In this document: one piece after another, positions 9,015 through 18,115 of the stretch
Numbering within the stretch: the first letter of the stretch is position 1
Layout: the number at the start of each line of letters is the position of its first letter
From: JAAZNF01 sp964561025
GTDB lineage: Bacteria > Myxococcota > B64-G9
DNA: 64,000 bases
Direction: 5' to 3'
Assembly: GCA_964561025.1 (NCBI GenBank)
Contig: CAZLNM010000003.1
Location: forward strand, 39,470 to 103,469
Notes under the pieces: model-generated
What the model saw: the letters and a program-made list of their open reading frames with translations, nothing else
Told to the model about the DNA's origin: nothing
The model's database searches: none
Program-made: the position numbers and the translations under genes

Positions 9015-10742
9015 ATGGACCATGCGGAGCTCATCGCCTTCGCCCTGGGCGAGCAACCGGCGGACCTGCTGCTGAAGAACGCGCGCCTGGTGAACGTGCT
9101 CTCCGGCGAGATCCACCCGGCCGACATCGCCGTGGCCGGCGATCGCGTGGCCGGCCTGGGACAGAGCGGCGACTACCAGGCCCGGGAGGTGGTGGACCTC
9201 GAGGGCGCCTACGTCTTGCCCGGGCTCATCGAGAGCCACATCCACCTGGAGAGCGCCATGGTGCGCCCGGTGGAGTTCGTGCGGGCGGTGCTGCCGCTCG
9301 GCACCACCACCGTGATCTACGACCCGCACGAGGTGGCCAACGTGCTGGGCCTGGAGGGCATCACCTACATGCACCGGGTGAGCGAGGGGCTGCCGGTGGA
9401 CTTCTTCGCCATGCTGCCCTCGTGCGTGCCGGCCACCGCCATGGAGACGGCGGGGGCCTCGCTCACCGCCGAGGACATCGCGCCCATGCTGGACGAGCCC
9501 TGGGTGCTGGGGCTCGGCGAGATGATGAACTACCCCGGCGTGCTGGCCCGCGACGCGGCCACCATGGCCAAGCTGGCCGCGGCGTACGGCAAGCGCATCG
9601 ACGGCCACGCCCCGCTGCTCTCCGGCAACCGCCTGAACGCCTACGTGGCGGCGGGCATCGTCTCGGACCACGAGACCACCGGCCAGGAGGAGGCCCGCGA
9701 GAAACTGCGCAAGGGCATGCACCTGATGATCCGCGAGGGCACCACCGAGAAGAACCTCGACGACTTGCTGCCGGTGATCACGGTGGAGAACGCGCGCCGC
9801 TGCTTCTTCGCCTCGGACGACCGCCACCCGCTCGACCTGGTGAACGGCCTGCACATCGCCGACTCGGTGCGCCGCGCCATCGCCGGCGGGCTGTCGCCGA
9901 TGATCGCGGTGCAGATGGCCACCATCAACGCCGCCGAGTACTTCCGCCTGCCCTGGCGCGGGGCGGTGGCGCCCGGCTACCTGGCCGACCTGGTAGTGGT
10001 GTCCGACCCGGCGCGCATGGACATCCGGCGGGTGTACAAGGGCGGCCGGCTGGCGGCCCTGGACGGCAACGTGGTGGAGTTCCGCCCCGACCAGCCCAAG
10101 ACCTACCTGCGCGGCTCGATCAACGTGCGCTGGATCGAGCCGGAGGACTTCTACATCCCGGCCAACGGCAAGACGGCCCGGGTGATCGGGGTGCAGCCGG
10201 GCCAGATCACCACCCGCCACCTGGTCGACGAGGTGCGCATCGAGGGCGGGCGCGCCCTGGCCGATCCGGGGCGCGACATGCTGAAGATCGCGGTGATCGA
10301 GCGCCACCGCGGCTCGGGCAACACCAGCCGCGGCTTCGTGCGCGGCTTCGGCCTCAAGCGCGGGGCCATCGCCAGCAGCATCGCCCACGACTCCCACAAC
10401 ATCGTGGTGGTGGGCACGAACGATCGCGACATGTTCGAGGCCGCGGTGCGCATCGTGAAGCTGGGCGGCGGCCTGGTGGTGGCCGACGACGGCGAGACGC
10501 GGGCCTCGCTGCGCTGCCCCATCGCCGGCCTGATGTCCGACCTGCCGCTGTCCGAGGTGGCCCGCACCCTGCGCGATCTCCAGGAGGCGGCCGCCCGGCT
10601 CGGCTGCACCCTGCCCGATCCCTTCATGGCGCTGTCCTTCTTGTGCCTGCCGGTCATCCCCAGCCTGAAGATCACCGACCGCGGCCTGGTGGACGTGGAC
10701 AACTTCCGCTTCATCGGCCTGTTCCCGGACGCGCCGGCATGA
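9015..10742 (+). CDS. ade: Adenine deaminase
   Basis: The enzyme converts adenine to hypoxanthine and ammonia in purine salvage, in the cytoplasm, using a metal centre of the amidohydrolase superfamily. The 575-residue length and domain order fit bacterial Ade. A beta-sandwich N-terminus leads to LPGLIESHIHLES with metal ligands His75 and His77. GHAPLLSG and SDHETT give later metal and active-site residues, ASDDRHP the catalytic Asp region, and HDSHN is in the C-terminal domain specific to adenine deaminases. The next gene overlaps its stop (ATGA), which links a purine enzyme to an outer-membrane protein. A promoter is visible at 8966. Confidence 0.93.
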   Translation: MDHAELIAFALGEQPADLLLKNARLVNVLSGEIHPADIAVAGDRVAGLGQSGDYQAREVVDLEGAYVLPGLIESHIHLESAMVRPVEFVRAVLPLGTTTVIYDPHEVANVLGLEGITYMHRVSEGLPVDFFAMLPSCVPATAMETAGASLTAEDIAPMLDEPWVLGLGEMMNYPGVLARDAATMAKLAAAYGKRIDGHAPLLSGNRLNAYVAAGIVSDHETTGQEEAREKLRKGMHLMIREGTTEKNLDDLLPVITVENARRCFFASDDRHPLDLVNGLHIADSVRRAIAGGLSPMIAVQMATINAAEYFRLPWRGAVAPGYLADLVVVSDPARMDIRRVYKGGRLAALDGNVVEFRPDQPKTYLRGSINVRWIEPEDFYIPANGKTARVIGVQPGQITTRHLVDEVRIEGGRALADPGRDMLKIAVIERHRGSGNTSRGFVRGFGLKRGAIASSIAHDSHNIVVVGTNDRDMFEAAVRIVKLGGGLVVADDGETRASLRCPIAGLMSDLPLSEVARTLRDLQEAAARLGCTLPDPFMALSFLCLPVIPSLKITDRGLVDVDNFRFIGLFPDAPA

Positions 10743-12121
10743 TGCGCCTGTGCCAAGCGGTCGCGCTGTGTGGGTGCCTCCTCGCGGCGAGCGCGGCGCG
10801 CGCGGGCGGCTTCTACCTGCCGGACCGCGGGGTGCGGGCCTTCTCCCGGGGCGGGGCCTTCGTGGTCTCCTGCGACGACCTGTCGGCGCTGTGGTACAAC
10901 CCGGCGGCGCTGGCCGGCCAGAAGGGCACCCGCCTCCACCTGGACAGCGGGCTCATCTTCTACTCGCTCGATTTCCAGCGCTACACCGTGCCCGAGGTGG
11001 GCGAGGCGTACGCGCCGGTGTCCAACCAGGCGCCGCCGCTGCCCGACCCGTCGTTCGCCGTGTCCTCGGACTTCGGGCTCTCGCGCTTCACCTTCGCTAT
11101 CGGCGCCTACGGGCCGTACACCGGCCTTGCGCGTTTCCCCGAGGACGGCGCGCAGCGCTACAGCCTGATCCGCGCCGACAACTTCGGGGTGCTGCTCGCC
11201 GCCGCCGCGGCCTGGGGGCCGCTCGACGGCCTGCGCCTGGGCGTGGCCCCCACCCTGGTCTCGCTGCGCATCAACAACACCCTGGCGGCCTCGTCGTTCC
11301 CCGGCATCTTCGGCGGCCCGGAGGAGCGCGATCAGGACGGGGTGGTGCAGTTCGTGGCCTCCGACGACTTCGTGCCCACGGTGGTGGCCGGCCTGTGGCT
11401 GGCGCCCGGCGCCTGGGTGACGTGGCTGCGGGGCTTCGAGCTCGGCCTCTCGGTCATGGCCGGGGTGTCGTTCGACGCGCGCGGCACGCTGCGCTCGCGC
11501 CTGCCCGATCATTTGTACTGGGACGGCGTCACCATGGATCCCGAGTCGCCCCGGGTGAGCACGCGCTTTTGCTTTCCCTGGGTGGTGCGCGGCGGGCTGC
11601 GCTACGCCGATCCCGGCGAGCGCTTCGACGTGGAACTTTCCGTCGTCTTCGAGGACTGGTCGGTGTTCGACGAGATCGAGGTGAAGACGCTCGAGCCCGC
11701 CTACTACCGCAACGTGCCGACCATCGGCGACTACCTGGTGCTGCCGCTGCGCCTTGCGCGCCAATACCGCGACACGCTCTCGGTCCGCCTGGGGGGGAGC
11801 TTCCGGCCGCTGCCCTGGCTGACCGTGCGCGCCGGCGCCTACCGCGAGAACGGCGCCAGCCCGGACGCCTACTACTCGGTGGCCGCGGCCGACGCCGGCA
11901 AGTGGGGGCTCTCCCTGGGCGTGGGGGCGCGCCTCGGCGTCTTCGAGCTCGATCTCGGCTATTTGCACGTGTTCGTGGAGGGCCGCGACATCCCCGTGTC
12001 CGAGAGCCGCGCCGTGCAGACCAACCCCAGCAACCCCGAGGGCAGCATCAGCATCGGCGGCGGGCGCTACCACAGCTCCTACGACGTGCTGGGGTTGTCG
12101 CTTCTGGTGCGCGTGCTGTAG
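10739..12121 (+). CDS. FadL-type outer membrane transport protein
   Basis: This family forms 14-stranded outer membrane barrels that let hydrophobic compounds diffuse in. The 460-residue product has a signal peptide ending AARA-GGF, so mature Gly-Gly-Phe is at the N-terminus as in many FadL proteins. ALWYNPAALA follows near residue 58, the family hallmark, and the rest alternates aromatic and polar residues like beta strands. A second ATG at 10742 is possible. The gene overlaps the ade stop by four bases, so the two are translated together. A substrate cannot be told; coupling to adenine deaminase hints at a small hydrophobic or purine-like compound, but this is speculation. Confidence 0.82.
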   Translation: MMRLCQAVALCGCLLAASAARAGGFYLPDRGVRAFSRGGAFVVSCDDLSALWYNPAALAGQKGTRLHLDSGLIFYSLDFQRYTVPEVGEAYAPVSNQAPPLPDPSFAVSSDFGLSRFTFAIGAYGPYTGLARFPEDGAQRYSLIRADNFGVLLAAAAAWGPLDGLRLGVAPTLVSLRINNTLAASSFPGIFGGPEERDQDGVVQFVASDDFVPTVVAGLWLAPGAWVTWLRGFELGLSVMAGVSFDARGTLRSRLPDHLYWDGVTMDPESPRVSTRFCFPWVVRGGLRYADPGERFDVELSVVFEDWSVFDEIEVKTLEPAYYRNVPTIGDYLVLPLRLARQYRDTLSVRLGGSFRPLPWLTVRAGAYRENGASPDAYYSVAAADAGKWGLSLGVGARLGVFELDLGYLHVFVEGRDIPVSESRAVQTNPSNPEGSISIGGGRYHSSYDVLGLSLLVRVL

Positions 12122-12133
12122 CCGGCCGCCCGC

Positions 12134-15100
12134 CTAGAACCCGTCGCGCCGGTCGATCATCTGGTAGAACTTCTCGAGCCCCTTCTCGCCGTCCAGCAAG
12201 AAGTCCGCGGTCTCGGAGAGCGTCCGGGCGTAGTCGCCGGCCGAGAGCTCGCCGGTCTGCGCCGGGTCCTGGCGCTGCACGGCCTCCAGCACCGAGAGCA
12301 GATCGTCGATGACGAAGCTTGAGGCTCCCGGCGTGTCGGCGCCCGCGTTGGCGACGAGGGAGGCGAAGGCCCCGCAGCCTCCGGGATCGATGCGGGAGAG
12401 CCGCAGGAGGAGGTCGAACAGGCGCGACACCCAGGAGAAAGGCGCGGTGCCAATCCGGCAGCCGGCCCCCGGGACGAACTCCGGCTCGAGCCGATCGGGA
12501 GAGAGCACGCGGCCCAGCGTGTGCGAAAGCGAGAGGGTGAGCCGCTCGCTCTCCAGGGTCTGGAGCAGCCAGGCGAAGAGCCGGCGCGCTTCCTGATGCG
12601 CGGCGGGATCCGCGGGCGCGAGCAGGTACAGCACAAGATCCACCAGCTCGGCGCGCAAGGTATCGTCCGAGGAGATGTCCTCGAGCGCCCCGAGCGCCGC
12701 CGGCAGCACCCGGCCCCCCACCGCTTCCACCAGGTCCGACTCCAGCTCGGCGAGCTTGGACGCCCAGGTCCCCTTGGCGCGCAGCGATTCGGCGCGCTCC
12801 GTTACAAAGTGCAGCGCGTTCAGCACGACGATCCAGGCCCGCCGGTTGGAGAACCGGTACAAGGTGCCCACCTTCTCCACCGGGAGGAAGACGTCGCCGA
12901 GCCGCTCCGAGAGCCGCGCCAGCGCCGCGTCGCCTGCCGGGTCGGCCTTGCGCGCGTCGTCCAGCGCGCGCAGGCCGTGGAGCAAGAGGTAGAACGGGCT
13001 GATGGGGGCGAGCGGGGTCACGCCGTCCCCGGCCAGCACCGAGGGCGCGCCCGCCAGGGTGGCGAGCGCCGGGTCGGGCGCCAGCGCGAAGCGCACGAAC
13101 CCGTCGAGCTCCTCCGCCACCGAGAGCCCTCCGGGCGTGGTGAGATCCGCGGCCACCGAGAGCAGCGAGAGCAACGCATCGAGCAGCCCGGTCGAGTCCA
13201 GGATCTCGAGCAGCATCGGCTGGAGCGGGGCCACGTCGGCGCAGGCCGGCGAGGCGTGCGGCAGGCGGCACGAGAAGTGGGGGTGCAGGCTTGAGAGCAG
13301 ATCGGCGAGCAAGGCCGTTCCGCTGCGGGCCGCGCCGCGATCGCGGACCACCCACTCGGAAAAGAGCGGCCGCAGCCCCTCCAGGGCGCCGGAGAGCTCG
13401 AAGCCCAGCAGCGACTCGCCGTTGTAGTCCTTCAGATCGCGGCCCTCGTTGCCCTTGGGGTTTCCCAGCACCGAATGATCGTGCGCGATGAAGCGGTTGA
13501 CATCCTCGGGGGTGGGATGGGAGGAGCCGAACTCGGAGATGAAGGGCGAGATCCAGGACGGGACCGAGGCCTGGCCCCCGAACGAGTCCAGGTAGAAGTT
13601 GAGCAGGTCGTCGATCTCGAACCAGCCGAAGAGGTCGATGTAGGCCCGGTACGGCACGCCGCGCGTATCGTAGATGAGGTGCAAGAGCCTCTGCAGGTTG
13701 GAGCGGTTGGGGTACTCGCCGTCGGGGGCGGAAAAGTCCGTCGGCTCGGTAAAGACCAGGTTCGCGTCCGACAGCCGGTCGCGGTAGCGGATGAGGTCGG
13801 CGAAGCCCTTTATGAGTTTCTTCAGGCGGGGGTCGGACAGCCGTTGCAGCGTGATCCGCAAATAGCCGCGCTCGGCGCACTCGCGCACGCGCTCGAGCAG
13901 GTCGTCCAGCAGCCGGTGGTGCGGCCGGAGCGAGAGCTGCGGGTAGCGGTCGAGGACGGCGCCGGCCCGGTCGATCTCGTCGAGCAGGCGGGCCAGCTCG
14001 GGCTCGGCGAGCTCCGCCAGCGTTTGTACGGCATCGAGAAATTCGGGAAGTCTCGGGTAGGCGCCGAGCGCGCGCAGCGCGTGGAAGACCTCGAGCGCGG
14101 GCGCGTGCAGCGGATCGTGGCCCGAATACAGCCCGTCGGCGTCGGCGCGGGGCGAGGGCGGGCCGAGCAGGACGCGCCGGGCGGCCACCAGGTCCCACAG
14201 GCGCTCCCCGGCCATGAGTGCCGGGAGCTCGTCTTGCAGCGCGGCCAGGACGCTCTGGGGCAGGTTGACGATGTGGTACAAGGTCCGGCCATCGAGCCGC
14301 GCGGGCTCGCCGGCGGCGTCGAGCGGCGGCGGCACGGCGAGCGGCTGCCCCGCCGCGTCCACGAAGTCGCCGCTCAGGGGGTGGACGTCGGCCAGGCCGT
14401 CGCCATCGCCGTCCACGAACGGCGCCGGCAGCGCGCCCGTCTGCGGATCGGCCAGCACCCGGGCCCGGCCGCGGTGATCGGTGCGGACCAGCAGCTCCCG
14501 CTCGGCGCCGGCGGGCAGCAGGCGGGCGTCTTCGGTGAGGAGGAAGTCCACCACTGTCCGATCCGCCGCGCTCGGTGCCGGATCGGATGCCGCCGCAGAA
14601 CGCAGGCGGCGGCATAGCTCCCGTTGCAGGAAGCGGTACGTGTCGTCTTCGTTCGACGGCGTAAAGGTCGCGTCGAGACCGTCACGCGAGAGGAAGCGCT
14701 CCGAAAGCGCCGCAAGCAGCGGGGTGAGGCGCGGGTACTGGAACGCGCGGCGCAGAAGCGGCATCAGCACCCGCCCGTCGCCGTAGCCCTGCACGTGGCG
14801 CGCGTGCCACAGGGCGGAGAGGAGGTCGAAGTCGGCGCCGAGTTCGGCGAGCAAACAGGCCCCCGTGCGCGCGAAGGCCGGGATGCGGTTCTCGTCGTAG
14901 AGCGGCAGCGTCTGCACCAGGTAGTCTTGCAGGCAGGAGCGCAGCGCCTCGGGGATGAGCCCGTCGATGCCGCCCGCAAAGCGCGCCTCTTCCCGTGCGA
15001 GGGCCGCGGCCTTCTCGGGGGCGCGCCGCGAAAGATCCTGGTGCAGAATGCGGAACACTTCCTGGCCCAGCGTGCCGCGGGGTTGCGGGTGGCGGGTGGT

Positions 15101-15175
15101 GTCGAGCTCGTAGCCGCAGCCCGCCACCAGCCCGGCCAGCCAGGAAATCAAAAGGGCGCGAGCGAGGGCGCGCAT
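12134..15175 (-). CDS. Large lipoprotein of unknown function
   Basis: I do not recognise a family. The 1013-residue product starts with a lipoprotein signal (GLVAGC, Cys20) and is otherwise rich in Leu, Asp, Glu and Arg, with long amphipathic helices that suggest a helical solenoid. A single Ca-binding-like DGDGDG stretch lies near residue 265. No catalytic motif stands out. The ATG at 15175 is chosen because it opens the signal peptide; the frame extends about 100 bases further without coding features. It converges on the FadL-type gene with only 12 bases between the stops. Confidence 0.72.
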   Translation of the reverse strand: MRALARALLISWLAGLVAGCGYELDTTRHPQPRGTLGQEVFRILHQDLSRRAPEKAAALAREEARFAGGIDGLIPEALRSCLQDYLVQTLPLYDENRIPAFARTGACLLAELGADFDLLSALWHARHVQGYGDGRVLMPLLRRAFQYPRLTPLLAALSERFLSRDGLDATFTPSNEDDTYRFLQRELCRRLRSAAASDPAPSAADRTVVDFLLTEDARLLPAGAERELLVRTDHRGRARVLADPQTGALPAPFVDGDGDGLADVHPLSGDFVDAAGQPLAVPPPLDAAGEPARLDGRTLYHIVNLPQSVLAALQDELPALMAGERLWDLVAARRVLLGPPSPRADADGLYSGHDPLHAPALEVFHALRALGAYPRLPEFLDAVQTLAELAEPELARLLDEIDRAGAVLDRYPQLSLRPHHRLLDDLLERVRECAERGYLRITLQRLSDPRLKKLIKGFADLIRYRDRLSDANLVFTEPTDFSAPDGEYPNRSNLQRLLHLIYDTRGVPYRAYIDLFGWFEIDDLLNFYLDSFGGQASVPSWISPFISEFGSSHPTPEDVNRFIAHDHSVLGNPKGNEGRDLKDYNGESLLGFELSGALEGLRPLFSEWVVRDRGAARSGTALLADLLSSLHPHFSCRLPHASPACADVAPLQPMLLEILDSTGLLDALLSLLSVAADLTTPGGLSVAEELDGFVRFALAPDPALATLAGAPSVLAGDGVTPLAPISPFYLLLHGLRALDDARKADPAGDAALARLSERLGDVFLPVEKVGTLYRFSNRRAWIVVLNALHFVTERAESLRAKGTWASKLAELESDLVEAVGGRVLPAALGALEDISSDDTLRAELVDLVLYLLAPADPAAHQEARRLFAWLLQTLESERLTLSLSHTLGRVLSPDRLEPEFVPGAGCRIGTAPFSWVSRLFDLLLRLSRIDPGGCGAFASLVANAGADTPGASSFVIDDLLSVLEAVQRQDPAQTGELSAGDYARTLSETADFLLDGEKGLEKFYQMIDRRDGF

Positions 15176-15405
15176 GAGCCGATTGTACGCGGGGTTCGCC
15201 GCGGCTGACAAGCCGGCTCCGCTGCATGGAGGACCCGCCTTGCGCGCCGCGCCACAACCAATTTTACGAGGGCTCAATCAAATTTCAGTATTTGTGAGGT
15301 GCGGTCTGGGCGCGCAGTCGAAAGCGTTCGCGCGACCGAAGATGTCGCGGCCGGAGGCCGCCGGGATCTTGGCACGCGCCAGCCGGTGTGATAACACCCG
15401 ACGCG

Positions 15406-16215
15406 ATGGAAGCGCACAAGCTGGCCAAGGTCTACGAGCAGGAGGTCGTGCCCGGCTGGGAGGAGCGTTTCGCCCCCTTCTTGCTGGAGGCCTTCCCCGA
15501 ATCCCTGCCGCCCAAGTGCCAGCTCCTCGAGCTCGGCTGCACCACCGGCCGGCTCACCCAGGAGATCGTGCGCCGCTTGCCGCCGCAGGGGCGGCTCATC
15601 GCGGTGGACGACAACTACCAGCTCATCGAGCAGGCCCGCCTGAAGATCGCCGAGCCCGATCGCAAGCGGGTGTTCTTCAAGAAGGAGTCGCCCCGGGAGG
15701 TCTCGTTCGCCGCCGGGACCTTCGACGGCGTGCTGGGCGCGGGCCTCGAGGACCCGGGGAGGTTGGGCGAGGTCCTGAAGCGGGTGGGCCCGCTGCTGCG
15801 CCCGGACGGGTTCTTGCTGCTGGGCGCGGTGCTGCAGGGGAGCTTCCAGGAGCTGCTCGACATTTTTCGCGAGATCCTGGAGAAGGAGGACCTCGTCCCC
15901 GCCCAGCTGGCCTTCGACCAGTTCTGCCGCGGCTTCCCCGACCGCGCCGCGGCGTTGCGCCTGCTCACCGAGGCCGAGTTCATCTCGCCGCGGGTGCGGG
16001 CTCGCGAGGTGGGCATCCAGTTCCCGAGCGGGCTGGCCCTGCTCCAGAGCCCGCTGGTGCGCCACTACTGTCTGGAGGGTTGCCTGGCCATCATCAAGGA
16101 CCGCAGCTGGCGGGAGGGTGTGCTGGCCGGGATGGTGCGCTCGCTGGACACGTACTTCCCCGGTGGTGTCGAGCTGACCCTGCAGCTCGGCCGTCTCGAG
16201 GCCACCCGCGGTTGA
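15406..16215 (+). CDS. SAM-dependent methyltransferase
   Basis: The 269-residue protein has a class I methyltransferase fold: motif I is LLELGCTTGRLTQEI (around residues 42-56), the acidic residue binding the SAM ribose is in IAVDDNYQLIEQA, and FDGVLGAGLED takes the motif II place. After the core, helices near RGFPDRAAALRLL probably form a substrate lid. The target is unknown. ATG at 15406 is used, but a GTG at 15388 would add six residues. It converges on the sigma-54 activator gene and stands alone between minus-strand genes. A small hairpin, GGTGT-GATA-ACACC (15385-15398), lies over the start region. Confidence 0.78.
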   Translation: MEAHKLAKVYEQEVVPGWEERFAPFLLEAFPESLPPKCQLLELGCTTGRLTQEIVRRLPPQGRLIAVDDNYQLIEQARLKIAEPDRKRVFFKKESPREVSFAAGTFDGVLGAGLEDPGRLGEVLKRVGPLLRPDGFLLLGAVLQGSFQELLDIFREILEKEDLVPAQLAFDQFCRGFPDRAAALRLLTEAEFISPRVRAREVGIQFPSGLALLQSPLVRHYCLEGCLAIIKDRSWREGVLAGMVRSLDTYFPGGVELTLQLGRLEATRG

Positions 16216-16228
16216 GCGCGGCGATGCG

Positions 16229-17794
16229 TCAGCGGCCGCGCGCGCGCCGGTCGAGCCCGTAGTCCTGCACCTTGCGGATCAGGTTGCGGCGGGAGATGCC
16301 CAGGGTCTCGGCGGCGCGGCTCTTGTTCCAGCGGGCGCGTTTGAGGTGGTCCAGGATCATGGTGCGCTCGATGCGCTCGATGGCCTGGGGCAGGCTGAGG
16401 GCCGACTCGCGGTTCTCGCCGCCCCCGCCCCCGCCCTCGGGGAAGACGTCGTAGCGGATGCGCGGCGACAAGAACTCCTCGCTGATCTCGGCGTCCTCGC
16501 CGCGCAGCACCAAGAGCCGCTCGATCTCGTTCTCCAGCTCGCGTACGTTGCCGGGCCAGGGGTAGTCCAAGAGGCGCGCCATGCAACCCGCCGACAGGCG
16601 GGGTTTGCGCGCGGCGCGGGAGTGTTTCTCGATGAAGTGCTCGGTGAGCAAGGGGATGTCCTCGCGCCGGTCCCGCAGCGCGGGCAGGTGGACGTTGATC
16701 ACGTTGACCCGGTAGAACAGGTCCTCGCGGAAGCTGCCGTTGTCCACCATGGCGCGCAGGTCGCGGTGGGTGGCCGCGATCAGGCGCACGTCCACGTGCT
16801 GGGTCTGGGTGCTGCCCACCGGGATGAAGGTCCCCTCCTGGAGCACCCGCAGCAGCTTCACCTGCAGCGCCGGGCTCATGTCCCCGATCTCGTCCAGGAA
16901 GAAGGTCCCCCCGTCGGCCACCTCGAACAGGCCCTTCTTGTTGGCGTTGGCGCCGGTGAAGGCCCCGCGGGTGTGGCCGAACAGCTCGCTGTCGAGCAGG
17001 TTGTCGTTGAAGGCCGAGCAGTTCTGCACCACGAAGGGCCGCTCGCGACGCGCCGAGTGGAAGTGGATGGCCCGGGCCACCAGCTCCTTGCCGGTGCCGT
17101 TCTCTCCGGTGATGAGCACGGTCGAATCCGTGTCGGCCACCTTGTCCAGCAGCCGGTACAGCTCGCGCATGACCGGGCTCTTGCCGATGATGGCCCCGTA
17201 GCTCGCCCGTTCTTGCAGCTCGCGGGCCAGCCGGTCCAGACGCCGCTCGCGCCGGGCCACCTCCTCGCTGTACACCAGCATCTCCCGCACCAGAAGCTCG
17301 AGAAGATCCCGCAGGTAGGTGAACGCCTCCTCCGAGAGCACGCTGGTGTCCATCACCGCGCGCTCGAGCTCGTGCCGGGGGATGTCCAGATCGGCGCAGC
17401 GGCGCAGCACCTCGGCGCGCTGGGCCTCGAGGTCGTCCTGGGCCAGCATCCCGCCGGCGAGGATGAGGCCGTTGTCGGCGCCCTCGATCTGCACGCGCAT
17501 GTAGATCTCGGAGAGCCCGGCGTGGCACACGAAACGGGTCGCCCCCGCGCTTCCGGTCTTGAGCTGGTGCGCCAGCATGTCACGGGCGGTGCAGTCGCAG
17601 CGCGCCCGCCCGGCGGGGCAGGACTTTATCAGGTCGCACACGGGGCGGCGGGTGGCATAGCGATCGGTCTCCGGGGTGTTGAGCAGGTTGCCCTCGTTGT
17701 CGGCGAAGCCCACCCCGAGGTTCCAGCGCTGGTTGATGAGCCCCGCCACCCGGCGGATCACCCGAAGTCCCAAAAGATCCTTCCATTCCTGCAT
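16229..17794 (-). CDS. Sigma-54-dependent activator with PocR sensor domain
   Basis: This enhancer-binding protein of 521 residues activates sigma-54 promoters. Residues 1-170 form a PocR-type ligand domain with Cys53, Cys59, Cys66, Cys68 and Cys90 in the expected C...RC...CHAGL arrangement; such domains sense small hydrocarbon derivatives such as propanediol. The AAA+ domain has Walker A GENGTGKE (230-237), GAFTGA (277-282) for sigma-54 contact and Walker B TFFLDEIGD (297-305). The C-terminus is a Fis-type helix-turn-helix (NKSRAAETLGISRRNLIRKV). All activator motifs are intact. Its target is not evident: I found no good -24/-12 promoter in the neighbouring gaps. Confidence 0.92.
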   Translation of the reverse strand: MQEWKDLLGLRVIRRVAGLINQRWNLGVGFADNEGNLLNTPETDRYATRRPVCDLIKSCPAGRARCDCTARDMLAHQLKTGSAGATRFVCHAGLSEIYMRVQIEGADNGLILAGGMLAQDDLEAQRAEVLRRCADLDIPRHELERAVMDTSVLSEEAFTYLRDLLELLVREMLVYSEEVARRERRLDRLARELQERASYGAIIGKSPVMRELYRLLDKVADTDSTVLITGENGTGKELVARAIHFHSARRERPFVVQNCSAFNDNLLDSELFGHTRGAFTGANANKKGLFEVADGGTFFLDEIGDMSPALQVKLLRVLQEGTFIPVGSTQTQHVDVRLIAATHRDLRAMVDNGSFREDLFYRVNVINVHLPALRDRREDIPLLTEHFIEKHSRAARKPRLSAGCMARLLDYPWPGNVRELENEIERLLVLRGEDAEISEEFLSPRIRYDVFPEGGGGGGENRESALSLPQAIERIERTMILDHLKRARWNKSRAAETLGISRRNLIRKVQDYGLDRRARGR

Positions 17795-18115
17795 GGCCGG
17801 ATTATATGTGACTTTTCGTCGCGGTCAACCTGTCTCGGTTCCGAAATAATCTTTTCAAACATAGCCGGGTGGTATCGCGATGGAGCCGACTGAACTCGCA
17901 AAGAAACCATGGGAAACCATGGGGGAAACCATGGGGACAGCCCCTCGATTATTATATTGAAAAATATGGGTATTTTATATTTCGGAGGAGGCCGACATAA
18001 ATAACATCTTGTTTTTGTTTACAAAAACAGGGGCAGCGCCTTATTTTGCTGAAAATTCAACAAATTGCGCGGGGGCTGTCCCCGCCGTGGTTCGGGGGAA
18101 CAAGGGAGCGCGGGA
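17795..18115. other. AT-rich gene-free island
   Basis: These 321 bases between two minus-strand genes hold no gene. The middle (about 17945-18066) is strikingly AT-rich for this genome, with runs such as ATTATTATATTG, and it is enclosed by GGGGACAGCCCC inverted repeats. I see no DnaA-box cluster. The part nearest 17794 must contain the promoter of the sigma-54 activator. Confidence 0.7.
17903..18083. repeat. MITE-like element with GGGGACAG inverted ends
   Basis: GGGGACAGCCCC at 17933-17944 and its exact reverse complement GGGGCTGTCCCC at 18072-18083 bound about 127 bp of AT-rich DNA. Three GAAACCATG units (17903, 17913, 17925) lead into the left end. GGGGACAG palindromes of this kind are commonly associated with Y1-type (RAYT) transposases, so this looks like a non-autonomous remnant. 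No transposase is in the window. Confidence 0.5.

Noticed and set aside
8834..12121. A 1095-codon plus-strand frame across adenine deaminase
   Set aside because: The first two thirds are an out-of-frame shadow of ade. The FadL-type protein starts at 10739.
15369..15399. TTGGCAC before the methyltransferase as a sigma-54 promoter for the neighbouring activator
   Set aside because: The GC element is at the wrong distance from GG for a -24/-12 promoter.
17945..18066. AT-rich stretch as a replication origin
   Set aside because: No DnaA-box cluster, no dnaA or dnaN nearby, and inverted repeat ends suggest a mobile remnant.
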